Source of the DNA: Chitinophaga sp. Cy-1792
GTDB taxonomy: Bacteria; Bacteroidota; Bacteroidia; Chitinophagales; Chitinophagaceae
NCBI RefSeq assembly: GCF_011752935.1
Contig: NZ_VWWO01000001.1
Span: 310,001 to 374,000, forward strand
DNA length: 64,000 nucleotides
Direction of reading: 5' to 3'
Shown here: piece after piece, positions 8,831 to 18,569 of the stretch
Position numbering within the stretch: position 1 is the stretch's first letter
Layout of the letters: each line of letters begins with the position of its first letter
Made by a program: the position numbers and the translations under genes
The notes under the pieces: model-generated
What the model was told of the DNA's origin: nothing
Databases searched by the model: none
The model's input: only the letters and a program-made list of their open reading frames with translations

Positions 8831-9331
8831 ATGTCATCTGTTGAATTTAACGCGTTACTCGTCGGAAACATCGGATTCCTCAAACCATTTGCATTTCAAC
8901 TGACGAAAGACCGGGAGTCAGCCAAAGACCTTTTCCAGGAAACAATAACAAGGGCATTGGTTCATCAGGAAAAATACCTGGAAGGCACAAATATCAAGGC
9001 CTGGCTATTTACTATAATGAGAAATATCTTCATTAACAATTACCGTAAAAACACCAAGTTCAGAATTATTTATAACCCGATCATTACTGACTTGCAAAAG
9101 GAGTCCACCAAAGATTCAGTGGCTAATATGGCAGAATCCGTAATTGTCTCAAAAGATCTTCACAGCAAGCTCCAGACCTTACCTGAAATTTTCAAACAGC
9201 CATTCCAGTTATATCTCGATGGTTATAAATACATAGAAATAGCTGCCATCCTTCAGGAACCGCTGGGCACGATCAAAAGCAGGATACACTTTGCACGCAA
9301 AAATCTCAGGGTAAGAATTAATCGGAACTAA
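8831..9331 (+). CDS. ECF-type RNA polymerase sigma factor
   Basis: A 166-residue sigma-70 family protein with region 2 (RESAKDLFQETITRALVHQE through IKAWLFTIMRNIFINNYRK, about 28-75) and region 4 (LPEIFKQPFQLYLDGYKYIE to LGTIKSRIHFARKNLRVRI, about 117-163). These are the only two conserved regions, which defines the ECF group. No anti-sigma factor follows; the next gene is convergent. It is transcribed away from the exopolysaccharide operon across the shared 400-bp region, so control of surface-glycan genes is a reasonable inference, but its target promoters are unknown. Confidence 0.88.
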   Translation: MSSVEFNALLVGNIGFLKPFAFQLTKDRESAKDLFQETITRALVHQEKYLEGTNIKAWLFTIMRNIFINNYRKNTKFRIIYNPIITDLQKESTKDSVANMAESVIVSKDLHSKLQTLPEIFKQPFQLYLDGYKYIEIAAILQEPLGTIKSRIHFARKNLRVRINRN

Positions 9332-9357
9332 CGCCGGCAACGGAAGACCAAATAAAA

Positions 9358-9398
9358 AACCTTCTGCCTTACATTAATGAATGCAAGCGCAGAAGGTT
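9358..9398 (-). terminator. Bidirectional intrinsic terminator between sigma gene and Wzi/RemB-like gene
   Basis: A 10-bp stem (AACCTTCTGC / GCAGAAGGTT) with a 21-nt loop. On the minus strand it is followed by TTTATTTGG, so it ends the leftward barrel gene. On the plus strand it also follows the sigma gene stop. Confidence 0.75.
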
Positions 9399-9423
9399 AA
9401 ATATTATTGGAAGTAAGATTGTC

Positions 9424-11019
9424 CTAGAAGTCGTAATAGAATTGCCTGAAGGTACTTCTGAGGCCAAAGCTGAATATCAGGTCTGTTGATTTACTCAGGT
9501 CATTACTGAGCTTTCTCGCTGCCAGGGAAGCCTCCACCCTTAAATTATATTTAGGGTTAAGCACATATGCAATAGTGCCTTGTGCGTAAGTCAGATTGGT
9601 CTTAACACCTTGTCCGATCCAGTTGCCATACTCGTTGACATGGGTGGTATATGGCTTGGAAATATCGTGTCCGTAATTCACATCCGGGCTCGGGTCCGCA
9701 CCATACTGCGCATACATAATCTCTCCTCTTCCATACCATCTTTTGTATTTGTAGGTCGCTATTCCCAATACTTCCCAGAAATTGGCACCAAGCGGGTGGG
9801 CCAGCGACTGATTGTAATGTTCATAATTGATGAGCGTACTCTTGTAGGAGTAAGTATATGGGCGGGCAACATTAAATTCTCCCTGAAGGTCCAGTTTATT
9901 TACTTTAAACAAGTCAAAGGAGCGGAATCCGATTTGTCCGGCTTGTTTATTAGCCCACCATCCTTTACCTGAAAATACCTCCTTCAGCTTAAACTCATCC
10001 AGTACCAACTGACCATAGAGGGTCGTTTTAGGAAACAATTTGTATTTAAAATTGGCGCCAACCAATGCATTATCAGAAGAACCCTCTGAAAATTCAGCAG
10101 AACGCAGGAAGATGATAGGGTTCATATAACTCCAGTCAAATCCACGTTTCCGGCCAGAAGAGTCGGCATCCGGCCAGATAACGGCATCGAATAAACCGAT
10201 CGTGAGCTTCTTATTGACATTCCAGTCAAGGAAATGAAATACGCCCCATTTTTTATAAAAGCCAAGGTCTTCGTATGCTGAGGCAAAATCCTTGCTGTGC
10301 TTATCCATAAACTGGGCCCACATAGCCGTATACTGTACGCTCCCAAGCGTACCCGTCAGCTGCAGGTAAGGATAGGAAAAGGTTATGTCAGACAGGATCA
10401 TGGATCTGTAACCGTCTCCGATGAAATTCTGGCCATATCCTGCTTTTAAATTCAGGTATTTATTAGGCGTATAGGATAAGAGTGCTGTTGCATAGTTATA
10501 ATCGAATGCCTGACCGTTGGATATATACTTGATACCCCCCTGACCAGGAATGATGTCGTTGCGGCGGATAAAGTCATCCAGGTAATGTGGGAATTTGGCC
10601 TGGTTTTCAAAGAAGGTAGATTCAAAATAAAATTTCGGGCCGATATTCGCCTGTAATGAGACGCCACGGGTGTTGGTATAAAGCGTTTTACTTTCGTCCC
10701 GTGATTTTCCTACCTGGAAATCCGGCAGGAAGTCAATAAATACGTTATAATCCTGGTGTCTGAACTCCAGCAGATGCTCCTGAAACAGTTTTCTATGGAA
10801 CAAGGAACGTTTTACAGTGTCTGTCTGGGTATATAATGCACTTGTATCTACATGCAGAATTGGTTTAAATGCTGTATGATGATTGGCAGTGTCTAAATAA
10901 AGTTCCCGGATATTTTGCGGATTATATGGCAGGATGACGGGTTGCTTTTCCTGAGCCTGTGTTTTTATTATACTAAGCAGCATAATGCACAGGACCGTTA
11001 AGTTTACAAACTTTTTCAT
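9424..11019 (-). CDS. Wzi-like / RemB-like outer-membrane beta-barrel protein
   Basis: Predicted outer-membrane barrel related to the capsule assembly protein Wzi; Bacteroidetes homologues are often annotated as gliding protein RemB. The start is taken at the ATG at 11019, giving 531 residues with a signal peptide (MKKFVNLTVLCIMLLS, then IIKTQAQ) at the very N-terminus; the frame is open to 11043. The body has many short amphipathic strands with aromatic ends (for example YFESTFFENQAKF, GLFDAVIWPDADSS), and it ends FRQFYYDF, a typical barrel-terminal aromatic. Its place between the exopolysaccharide operon and GDP-fucose genes supports a role in holding or assembling surface glycan. Confidence 0.7.
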   Translation of the reverse strand: MKKFVNLTVLCIMLLSIIKTQAQEKQPVILPYNPQNIRELYLDTANHHTAFKPILHVDTSALYTQTDTVKRSLFHRKLFQEHLLEFRHQDYNVFIDFLPDFQVGKSRDESKTLYTNTRGVSLQANIGPKFYFESTFFENQAKFPHYLDDFIRRNDIIPGQGGIKYISNGQAFDYNYATALLSYTPNKYLNLKAGYGQNFIGDGYRSMILSDITFSYPYLQLTGTLGSVQYTAMWAQFMDKHSKDFASAYEDLGFYKKWGVFHFLDWNVNKKLTIGLFDAVIWPDADSSGRKRGFDWSYMNPIIFLRSAEFSEGSSDNALVGANFKYKLFPKTTLYGQLVLDEFKLKEVFSGKGWWANKQAGQIGFRSFDLFKVNKLDLQGEFNVARPYTYSYKSTLINYEHYNQSLAHPLGANFWEVLGIATYKYKRWYGRGEIMYAQYGADPSPDVNYGHDISKPYTTHVNEYGNWIGQGVKTNLTYAQGTIAYVLNPKYNLRVEASLAARKLSNDLSKSTDLIFSFGLRSTFRQFYYDF

Positions 11020-11132
11020 GTTAGGTTCTTTTCTTGATAGCATGGAATCAGAACAAGGTGCACTTCAGCAAAATTATCTGCTGAAAAATAAGTATATGCG
11101 TATATGTTAGTAAGAGATTATTGCATTCTCCA

Positions 11133-12065
11133 TTACTTCCAATGAAGCGTATCTAAATTGGCATAAACAGACCGGATACCGTCTTCGAGTTTGATTTGGG
11201 CAGACCAGCCAAGGCTCGTTAATTTTGCTACATCCATGAGCTTTCTTGGTGTTCCATCTGGTTTTGATGAATCAAAAACAATTTCACCCTGGTATCCAAT
11301 AATATCTTTTATAAGATGCGCCAGATCAGCAATAGAAATATCATGCCCCACACCTATATTTATAGGACCTTTTTCACTGTAAATCTCCATCAGGTAAAGA
11401 CAGGCAGCTGCCATGTCATCGACATGCAGGAATTCCCTTAAAGGTGTGCCTGTTCCCCATAATTGAACATGGTCAACGTTTTTCAACTTTGCTTCATGTA
11501 TTTTCCTGATCATAGCAGGCAATACATGAGAATTATTTAAATCATAATTATCATTAGGACCATACAGATTTGTTGGCATTACTGATATAAAATCGCATCC
11601 ATACTGATCTCTGTAGGAATCACACATTTCAATACCAGCGATTTTTGCTACTGCATAAGGCTGATTAGTAGGTTCCAATGGCCCGGTTAGCAGGTAGGAT
11701 TCTTTAAGTGGCTGCGGAGCCAGCTTAGGGTATATGCAGGATGAGCCCAGAAACATCAGCTTTTTAACGTTATTCAGCATCGCATGATGAATAACGTTAG
11801 ATTGAATCATCAGGTTCTCATAAATGAACTGGCCTTTGTAAGTATTGTTTGCACCGATTCCCCCTACTTTAGCAGCTGCCAAAAACACATAATCCGGCTT
11901 TTCGGTAGCAAAGAATGCCTCAACAGCAAGTTGGTCTGTCAAATTAAGCTCAGCAGATTTCCGGGTAACGATATTTTCATATCCTTTACTTTTCAGTAAC
12001 CTGACTATCGCAGAGCCAACCATGCCTCCTGAACCAGCCACATATATTTTATCGTTTTTGTTCAT
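11133..12065 (-). CDS. fcl: GDP-L-fucose synthase
   Basis: Short-chain dehydrogenase that epimerises and reduces GDP-4-keto-6-deoxy-D-mannose to GDP-L-fucose. The 310-residue protein has the NADP-binding motif [14 protein letters not shown], the catalytic serine in [15 protein letters not shown] and the YxxxK motif in [14 protein letters not shown]. Length matches the family (about 310-320). It lies 3 nt downstream of gmd, so the two form the complete pathway from GDP-mannose to GDP-L-fucose. Confidence 0.95.
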   Translation of the reverse strand: MNKNDKIYVAGSGGMVGSAIVRLLKSKGYENIVTRKSAELNLTDQLAVEAFFATEKPDYVFLAAAKVGGIGANNTYKGQFIYENLMIQSNVIHHAMLNNVKKLMFLGSSCIYPKLAPQPLKESYLLTGPLEPTNQPYAVAKIAGIEMCDSYRDQYGCDFISVMPTNLYGPNDNYDLNNSHVLPAMIRKIHEAKLKNVDHVQLWGTGTPLREFLHVDDMAAACLYLMEIYSEKGPINIGVGHDISIADLAHLIKDIIGYQGEIVFDSSKPDGTPRKLMDVAKLTSLGWSAQIKLEDGIRSVYANLDTLHWK

Positions 12066-12068
12066 CGC

Positions 12069-13187
12069 CTATTCGAATTGATTTAATACCGTATATCCTG
12101 CATCCAATAATACTTTCTCACGCTGGAACAACTGAATATCTGCCAATACCATCTCCTTTACCAGTTCAGGAAGGGAATATTTCGGCTTCCAGCCAAGTAC
12201 AGACTGTGCTTTTGTAGGGTCTCCTATCAGGAGGTCTACCTCTGTAGGTCTGAAATACCTGGCATCCACACATACTACTACATCACCTACCTTAATATGC
12301 GGGAAATTCTCTTTAAGGGATTTCACTCTTCCAATCTCATCTACGCCAGTTCCCTCAAATTCCAGTTCAATGCCAGCTTCAGAAAATGCCATCCGGATAA
12401 ACTCTCTCACGCTCGTGGTAATGCCGGTGGCAATAACGAAATCCTGTGGTTTTTCCTGTTGCAGCATCAACCACATCGCCTCCACATAATCCTTGGCATG
12501 ACCCCAGTCGCGCTGTGCATCCAGGTTTCCTATATATAACTGGGATTGTAATCCTAATCTGATCTTCGCAGCAGCCCTGGTTATCTTTCTCGTCACAAAG
12601 GTTTCACCTCTCAACGGACTTTCATGGTTAAACAGGATGCCATTGCAGGCAAACATATTGTACGCCTCCCGGTAATTAACGGTTATCCAGTAACCATACA
12701 GCTTTGCAACAGCATATGGAGATCGTGGATAAAACGGTGTTTTCTCAGACTGAGGTACTTCCTGCACCAAACCATATAATTCGGAGGTAGATGCCTGGTA
12801 GATCCTGGTCTTTTCAACCAGCCCCAATAACCTTACCGCCTCTAATAACCTCAACGTACCTACTCCGTCAACATCTGCCGTATACTCAGGTGTTTCAAAA
12901 CTCACCTGTACATGGCTCATCGCGCCAAGATTATAAATTTCATCAGGCTGTACCTGCTGAATGATGCGGATAAGATTCGTACTATCTGTCAAATCCCCGT
13001 AATGGAGCTTTAAACGTATCCCCTTTTCATGTGGATCCTGATATATATGATCGATTCTCGCAGTATTGAACAAAGACGAACGACGCTTAATCCCATGGAC
13101 CTCATATCCCTTGGATAATAGTAATTCTGTTAAATAGGCACCGTCCTGACCAGTTATACCGGTAATTAAAGCAACTTTATTCGCCAT
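12069..13187 (-). CDS. gmd: GDP-mannose 4,6-dehydratase
   Basis: Converts GDP-D-mannose to GDP-4-keto-6-deoxy-D-mannose, the first step of GDP-fucose synthesis. The 372-residue protein starts [20 protein letters not shown] with the TGxxGxxG dinucleotide motif. It has the catalytic region [16 protein letters not shown] and the YxxxK motif in [15 protein letters not shown]. Length and motifs are those of bacterial GMD. A -7 element (13208-13215) lies 21 bp upstream, and fcl follows after 3 nt. Confidence 0.95.
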   Translation of the reverse strand: MANKVALITGITGQDGAYLTELLLSKGYEVHGIKRRSSLFNTARIDHIYQDPHEKGIRLKLHYGDLTDSTNLIRIIQQVQPDEIYNLGAMSHVQVSFETPEYTADVDGVGTLRLLEAVRLLGLVEKTRIYQASTSELYGLVQEVPQSEKTPFYPRSPYAVAKLYGYWITVNYREAYNMFACNGILFNHESPLRGETFVTRKITRAAAKIRLGLQSQLYIGNLDAQRDWGHAKDYVEAMWLMLQQEKPQDFVIATGITTSVREFIRMAFSEAGIELEFEGTGVDEIGRVKSLKENFPHIKVGDVVVCVDARYFRPTEVDLLIGDPTKAQSVLGWKPKYSLPELVKEMVLADIQLFQREKVLLDAGYTVLNQFE

Positions 13188-13207
13188 ATATATTATAATA
13201 ATGAGCT

Positions 13208-13215
13208 CAAAGATA
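13208..13215 (-). promoter_or_regulatory. Candidate -7 promoter element for gmd-fcl
   Basis: Reads TATCTTTG on the minus strand, an exact match to TAnnTTTG, 21 bp before the gmd start codon. No clear TTTG box was found at the -33 position. Confidence 0.5.
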
Positions 13216-13284
13216 GAAACTTAACAACACATAGAATGTGCTATTTCCTCAGAAATAAATTAAATTATTAAAATAACACATATA

Positions 13285-14346
13285 TTATTTTAATAACTCT
13301 TTATATTGATTGGTAATTTTAGCCCAGGTATAATGCGTATCTGCAATATCCTTCATGCGCAAACGCAGGCTGTTCAACACCTGGTCTTCCACCGCATTCA
13401 GCCGGGATACCAATTCTTCCGTATCATTAAAATAGATGGCATCGTTCAATGTGCTTTCCCTGTTGTAAACAACATCATAGGCTATAACGGGTAAGCCTAA
13501 ATGCATTGCTTCCACCAGCGATGGATTGGTTCCTCCGGCAGAATGACCATGTACATAGATATGACAATTAGCCCGGATGGAATTCAGTTTCTCCATGTCA
13601 TAAATCGGATCGATCAGCTCAATGTTATCGAAACTGCCATAGTCTTTCCGCAGTTTCTCGGCATATTCACTTACCGTCCAGTTCCCCACTATCTTCAATT
13701 TCATCTTGCCTTGCTGACGGAAAGCCTCCAGGATCTTATGAATATTATTCTCCGGTTCAATCCGGCAAACGGTAAAGGCATACCTCTCCGATTCCTGACT
13801 ACTATTAGACGCAGTAAGTGCATGGTCACCCCCATAAGTAATTAATACACTTTCAGCATTATATTCTTTTGTCAGATAATCCCGTATACCTGCATTATCA
13901 GCGATTACATTATCTGCATATTTCACACCAATCCACTCAGAAAATTTCAGGTATTTTTTTGCCAGCCAATTCCACTTATCCCGGCGCCATTCCAGTCCGT
14001 CAAGATGAACGATCATTTTCTTCTTTGAAAAAAGTCGTAAAACAGGAAGCACTACAACACCTGAAACACCCAGAATTAACAAAGTATCAGCTTTTCGTAT
14101 AGCCTTCAGGATAGATAAAATATCGTAGGGTATACTCTGTACCCCATTCGCGTTCAATGGAATATACTCCAAATCGGCTTCTTCAAACTTCAACTCACGA
14201 TTCGGGTAGGATTTAGCACTACAAAACACAAGAAAGTTAAAATCAAACTTCAGGTTCCTGACTAATTGCTCTGCCAATGTTTCAAAACCGCCATACTTCG
14301 ATGGAAGGCCAACAGTTCCGATGATAGCCACCTTTTTCTTTATCAT
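13285..14346 (-). CDS. DUF1972-type glycosyltransferase (GT4 fold)
   Basis: Sugar transferase probably adding a residue to the exopolysaccharide repeat unit. The N-terminus KKVAIIGTVGLPSKYGGFET carries the signature of the DUF1972 domain found at the start of many rhamnosyl/fucosyl-type transferases. The C-terminal GT-B half has HGHSAGGTNPSLVEAMHLGL, the nucleotide-sugar binding region of GT4 enzymes. Length (353) is typical. It ends 97 nt before gmd, so GDP-fucose is a possible donor, but this is only context. Confidence 0.82.
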   Translation of the reverse strand: MIKKKVAIIGTVGLPSKYGGFETLAEQLVRNLKFDFNFLVFCSAKSYPNRELKFEEADLEYIPLNANGVQSIPYDILSILKAIRKADTLLILGVSGVVVLPVLRLFSKKKMIVHLDGLEWRRDKWNWLAKKYLKFSEWIGVKYADNVIADNAGIRDYLTKEYNAESVLITYGGDHALTASNSSQESERYAFTVCRIEPENNIHKILEAFRQQGKMKLKIVGNWTVSEYAEKLRKDYGSFDNIELIDPIYDMEKLNSIRANCHIYVHGHSAGGTNPSLVEAMHLGLPVIAYDVVYNRESTLNDAIYFNDTEELVSRLNAVEDQVLNSLRLRMKDIADTHYTWAKITNQYKELLK

Positions 14347-14538
14347 GTATAATAACTTATTCCAATGCGAAATCTTATTAGAAATATTAAAGATAGTAAT
14401 TTCCTGTTTAGGTCAGGAAATCGGGCCTGATTTGCTACTGCCCGGCTCCCTTTTACCATACCAGAAATTCTCTTCCATAAAACATGGCGTTTTTGCATAT
14501 TTTAGTGTATTCATCCCCGATACCTAAAAGATTTTTAC

Positions 14539-15702
14539 ATGTCAGCCGCCAAGAGATTTTCCGCTTTAGACAGCCTCCGAGGAATAAGCGCCATTCTCGT
14601 ACTCTGCCTGCACATACGCGTGTTAAACAGCATCACCGAAACAACGTTTATCCGGAATGCATTCTACTTCGTAGAATTCTTCTTCGTATTAAGCGGCTTC
14701 GTGATGTACTATACCTATAGCCAAAAACCATTTAATAAACTCAGGTTTAGAAACTATCTCATCGGTCGGTTTTTCCGACTCTATCCGCTTCATTTTGTTA
14801 TGCTGGTAGTTACCGTCCTGATTGAGTTCTTCAAACTCTACATCGCCAGCAAAGGCTACGATGTACAAACGCCCGGCTTCATTGACAAAGCCGATCCCGC
14901 CTACCTGATACCGACGGTCCTGCTGCTCCAGGGATGGATGAACAATGTACCTTCCGGCGCCTTCAACATAGTAGCATGGAGCCTCAGCATAGAATTTTAT
15001 GTAAACGTATTCATGGGACTGCTCCTGTTCAAATCCACCAGCACCAGGACAATCATATTTATGTTACTTACCGCCATACCAGTAGCACTCCTCTGCACCG
15101 GCAACCATCTCCTGAAAAATGAGGTATACCGCGGCGTTGCCTATTTCTTCGCCGGTTGCATGACCTACCAGGTCTATGCCCGCACTCAGCACCTGAAAAG
15201 AAACCCAACACTATTCTCCATCATTGAGATATGCCTGGTACTGGCCATGTATTTCATGGTTACCTATCTTCCTGAAAATAATTTCAAAAGCCCGATACTG
15301 GCTATGCTGTTTGCCTTGTCTGTATGGACTTTCGCAGGTGAAACCGGTATTATCTCCCGCCTGTTAAACATCAAACCACTATTAACTGCGGGTAAGTTAT
15401 CCTTCTCCATCTACCTGATACATATTAAACTATGGTTCTGTTTTACTGCGCTCACATTGATTATTGCCAGGATTACACATTTCAATATCACGGCCAATAT
15501 GGTCATAAATAAAGAGCTCGTCAGGATTATCCCAACGAGCAATATGTTAACAGGAAATTTAGCGCTGCTGTTATTTGTATTATTTACTGCTGCTGTTGCC
15601 AGCTTTACCTATAAGGTGGTAGAAGTCAGATGGATAGAGAAGGGAAAGCGGTTCCGTATAAAAGAGCCGGCACCTGCTCCACAACCCGTAACCACGACCT
15701 GA
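14539..15702 (+). CDS. Acyltransferase 3 (OafA-like) integral membrane protein
   Basis: Predicted to O-acetylate a surface or secreted glycan. The 387-residue protein begins RFSALDSLRGISAILVLCLH, the conserved start of the acyltransferase-3 family with its catalytic histidine. It continues with FYFVEFFFVLSGFVMYYTY and about ten membrane segments. The proline-rich tail (EPAPAPQPVTTT) is unusual but short. It is one of the few plus-strand genes, and its stop codon directly abuts that of the next, convergent gene. Confidence 0.88.
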   Translation: MSAAKRFSALDSLRGISAILVLCLHIRVLNSITETTFIRNAFYFVEFFFVLSGFVMYYTYSQKPFNKLRFRNYLIGRFFRLYPLHFVMLVVTVLIEFFKLYIASKGYDVQTPGFIDKADPAYLIPTVLLLQGWMNNVPSGAFNIVAWSLSIEFYVNVFMGLLLFKSTSTRTIIFMLLTAIPVALLCTGNHLLKNEVYRGVAYFFAGCMTYQVYARTQHLKRNPTLFSIIEICLVLAMYFMVTYLPENNFKSPILAMLFALSVWTFAGETGIISRLLNIKPLLTAGKLSFSIYLIHIKLWFCFTALTLIIARITHFNITANMVINKELVRIIPTSNMLTGNLALLLFVLFTAAVASFTYKVVEVRWIEKGKRFRIKEPAPAPQPVTTT

Positions 15703-17016
15703 TCAGGCTTTATAAAGCAACCGGAGATAGCGGTCTCGCAATGCGTTATGGAAACTGAAACCCAGCACCATCACCAGTACGGCTACACTCAATACCAGCG
15801 GACCCGGCCACAGATAGAACAATGCCGCCACTATCGCGGTATACCGTGCATATTCAATATAGAAAACCCACCGCTTCTGTTCCAGAATAGCGCCGCAGTT
15901 GATCAGCGTCAGCACAATCATCAGACTCGCGCAAATCTGTATAAACAATGGCACATAGTGCTGCAATAACAAAAAAGAAAACAACAGTAATAACGTAATA
16001 GACAACTGCCATACGACGTAATTATTCAGGCGTGGTGTTTCCTGCGTTGTTCCGGGAGGCATCAGAAAACGAGCTTCCAGCGCTGGCCTGGCTTCAATAT
16101 CTACATTATCAGGTTTACCAAAGATGATCCTTAGCTTGTTGCCTAATCCTTTTGCCCGGCGCACAGAATATACCATCTCCAGTAAAAAATGAAAATGCTG
16201 CCATAGAAAACTGTTACTCTCCAACGGTTTTGTCAGTCCATACACCGGCGGTTCCTCTTCCTTTACGAATGTACCGAATAGCTTATCCCAGATAATAAAT
16301 ACATCCCCGTAATTTTTATCAAGATATTGTGGATTGCTGGCATGATGTACCCTGTGGTGAGATGGTGTTACCAGGATATACTCCAATATCCCCAGTTTGC
16401 CTATGGTACGGGTATGTATGAAAAATGGGTACAGGCCATGTACCAGCAGCATACTGGTAATCATTCCCGGCGGAAAGCCCAGCACTGGTAGTATACTCCA
16501 GAAGCCCGTCCGCAGAAATGCCTGGAATACGGTGATCCTGGCGGATACGGTATAGTTAAATTCCTCACTCTGATGATGCACCACGTGTGCACACCAGAAC
16601 AATGTTACTTCGTGCGCCAGCCGATGATACCAATACCATACAAAATCTGTGCATAGGAGTAATATAATCCACAACAGCACACCAGGCTGTATATTGAAAA
16701 TAGCATAGTGTTCATACAGGTAAGCATATACGAAATAAAACAGCCCAACAGTGAAGGTGTCCGATAACCGCTCTGCAATACCTACGCAGATATTCATGAC
16801 GGAATCATTGAACCGGAAATAGGTTTTCCCCTGTTTACTCGCCACCAGGTACTCCAGCCCCATAAAGGTCAGGAACAAGGGCACCGCAAATGCCAGATAA
16901 TTTAAATGCACTATAAAAGCTTTTTGTGTCAGGAAATACAAGGCATAGCCCATATACCGCGCGCAGCACGGCATACAGTTATATTGATTAATACTGGTGG
17001 TGGTAAATCTCAACAA
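15703..17016 (-). CDS. Sterol desaturase/fatty acid hydroxylase family protein, alkylglycerol-monooxygenase-like
   Basis: Membrane di-iron oxygenase with the full histidine set: HRLAH (131-135), HVVHH (144-148), a histidine at 201 and HHRVHH (220-225). Length (437) and the long C-terminal half with extra membrane segments resemble animal alkylglycerol monooxygenase (about 445) more than the short bacterial carotenoid or sterol hydroxylases (about 200-300). Function is therefore likely hydroxylation of a lipid, substrate unknown. The first 21 residues are cysteine-rich and unconvincing; Met22 (MGYALYFLTQ, start 16953) is a good alternative. Its TGA abuts the convergent acyltransferase stop. 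Confidence 0.75.
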   Translation of the reverse strand: MLRFTTTSINQYNCMPCCARYMGYALYFLTQKAFIVHLNYLAFAVPLFLTFMGLEYLVASKQGKTYFRFNDSVMNICVGIAERLSDTFTVGLFYFVYAYLYEHYAIFNIQPGVLLWIILLLCTDFVWYWYHRLAHEVTLFWCAHVVHHQSEEFNYTVSARITVFQAFLRTGFWSILPVLGFPPGMITSMLLVHGLYPFFIHTRTIGKLGILEYILVTPSHHRVHHASNPQYLDKNYGDVFIIWDKLFGTFVKEEEPPVYGLTKPLESNSFLWQHFHFLLEMVYSVRRAKGLGNKLRIIFGKPDNVDIEARPALEARFLMPPGTTQETPRLNNYVVWQLSITLLLLFSFLLLQHYVPLFIQICASLMIVLTLINCGAILEQKRWVFYIEYARYTAIVAALFYLWPGPLVLSVAVLVMVLGFSFHNALRDRYLRLLYKA

Positions 17017-17074
17017 TAGTAATAAAAATTTATTATCCTACAAAATAAGTAGACTAATATTTTAAGCACAAAAA

Positions 17075-17103
17075 AAGTGCACCGCCAAAAGGCAGGTGCA
17101 CTT
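17075..17103 (-). terminator. Intrinsic terminator of rtcB
   Basis: A 9-bp stem (AAGTGCACC / GGTGCACTT) extended by GCC/GGC across a bulge, with an AAAA loop. On the minus strand it is followed by a T-run, 30 nt after the rtcB stop. Confidence 0.8.
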
Positions 17104-17132
17104 CCATATTTGCATAACTAAAACAACGCGGA

Positions 17133-18551
17133 TTAATCTTCTGAGGGCCCCGGATCTGCCATACGTACGATACGCGGCATAAATCTTCCGACGATATCCA
17201 CCAGATCGCTCTGTGCAGCCATAACGGTATTGATATCCTTATAGGCCATTGGCGCCTCATCGAGGCCGCCGCCAATCAAGGTAACGTTGTGGTCGCGAAG
17301 CACGGTGCGTAAATCATGACCGGTAATGCTTTTCAGCGCCTTGCTCCTGGACATCCGGCGACCGGCGCCATGACTGGCGGAATTCAATGACGCCGCATTG
17401 CCAAGTCCGCGTACTATATATCCAGGAGCGGTCATAGAACCCGGAATAATGCCTAATACTCCCTCACCGGCAGGCGTAGCGCCTTTACGATGCACAATTA
17501 CCTCTCTCCCGTTATAGACTTCCTTCCAGGCAAAATTGTGGTGGTTTTCCACCCGTGCCAATATATTACCACCGATCGCTTTGATCAGTCTTTTGTGTAT
17601 CAAATGATGACATGCCGATGCGTAATCGCCAGCCAGGTTCATCGCCAGCCAGTACTCCTGCCCTGCTTCCGTGTTAAGGTCCAGGTAGGCCAGGTGCTGC
17701 ACCTGCGATGGCAACGGGCACAATTCCCTCGCCAGCTTAGTGTACTCTCCTGCAACCTGGGCGCCCAGGCCCCTGGAGCCTGAGTGCGACAGCAAGGCCA
17801 CATAGCGGCCGGCAGGCATATTCAGGCCGTTGTTGTTATCTGTGAGTTCAACAATTCCCCATTCTACAAAGTGGTTGCCGGAACCCGAAGTTCCAAGTTG
17901 ATCCACTGCTTTGTCTTTCAGGCGCTTCAGCAAAGGAATTTCATTGAATTCGGAACGTTCCAGCACCGCATCATCCTTGGCTATTTTCAATGCGCCACCG
18001 GCACCAAACACCGTATTTTTTTCTAACTCTTTTTTATACTTATCGAACTGACCATCCAGCGATACTTCCGGCAGGTCAATAATACTCAGGCACATCCTAC
18101 AGCCTATGTCCACCCCAACACCATAGGGGATGACGGCATTTTCGGTGGCGAGTACGCCGCCTATAGGCAAGCCATAACCCTGATGTGCATCCGGCATTAG
18201 TGCGCCGGCAACGGCTACTGGCAGGTATACGGCACTGTTCATCTGCGACCGCGCTCCTTCTTCAATGAAAGATTCACCATACACTTCGTAAGGCACCGGC
18301 TTTTCCAGGAGCTTGTGTTCCACACGTTCAGGTATTGCTTCGGGCACCAGCTTTACCGCTATCTTAGACAATGTTTCATGTTCCAGATAACCGACCGGGT
18401 CCGCAAGCACAGCAGTCAGTATTTGCTTTACTTCCTCTTCGCTGCTGTGCTTAAAATGCATATTTATAACGGTCATGGCTACACTAACGACCGGCCCTTG
18501 CGGGTATCCCAGTGCCAGTAACCATTTTCCATTTATCTTAAATTTTCCCAT
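17133..18551 (-). CDS. rtcB: RNA-splicing ligase RtcB
   Basis: Joins RNA 3'-phosphate (or 2',3'-cyclic phosphate) ends to 5'-hydroxyl ends with GTP and Mn2+. The 472-residue protein has the metal and active-site motifs PDAHQGYGLPIGGVLA, GVDIGCRMCLSI, GTSGSGNHFVEWG, LLSHSGSRGLG and VENHHNFAWKE. The guanylated-histidine motif SHGAGRRMSRSKA is also present. All are intact. It lies 18 nt downstream of an AAA ATPase gene, so the pair is probably one transcript. In this lineage the partner is not the sigma-54 RtcR seen in E. coli. Confidence 0.96.
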   Translation of the reverse strand: MGKFKINGKWLLALGYPQGPVVSVAMTVINMHFKHSSEEEVKQILTAVLADPVGYLEHETLSKIAVKLVPEAIPERVEHKLLEKPVPYEVYGESFIEEGARSQMNSAVYLPVAVAGALMPDAHQGYGLPIGGVLATENAVIPYGVGVDIGCRMCLSIIDLPEVSLDGQFDKYKKELEKNTVFGAGGALKIAKDDAVLERSEFNEIPLLKRLKDKAVDQLGTSGSGNHFVEWGIVELTDNNNGLNMPAGRYVALLSHSGSRGLGAQVAGEYTKLARELCPLPSQVQHLAYLDLNTEAGQEYWLAMNLAGDYASACHHLIHKRLIKAIGGNILARVENHHNFAWKEVYNGREVIVHRKGATPAGEGVLGIIPGSMTAPGYIVRGLGNAASLNSASHGAGRRMSRSKALKSITGHDLRTVLRDHNVTLIGGGLDEAPMAYKDINTVMAAQSDLVDIVGRFMPRIVRMADPGPSED

Positions 18552-18569
18552 TAATTGAATTTGATACTA

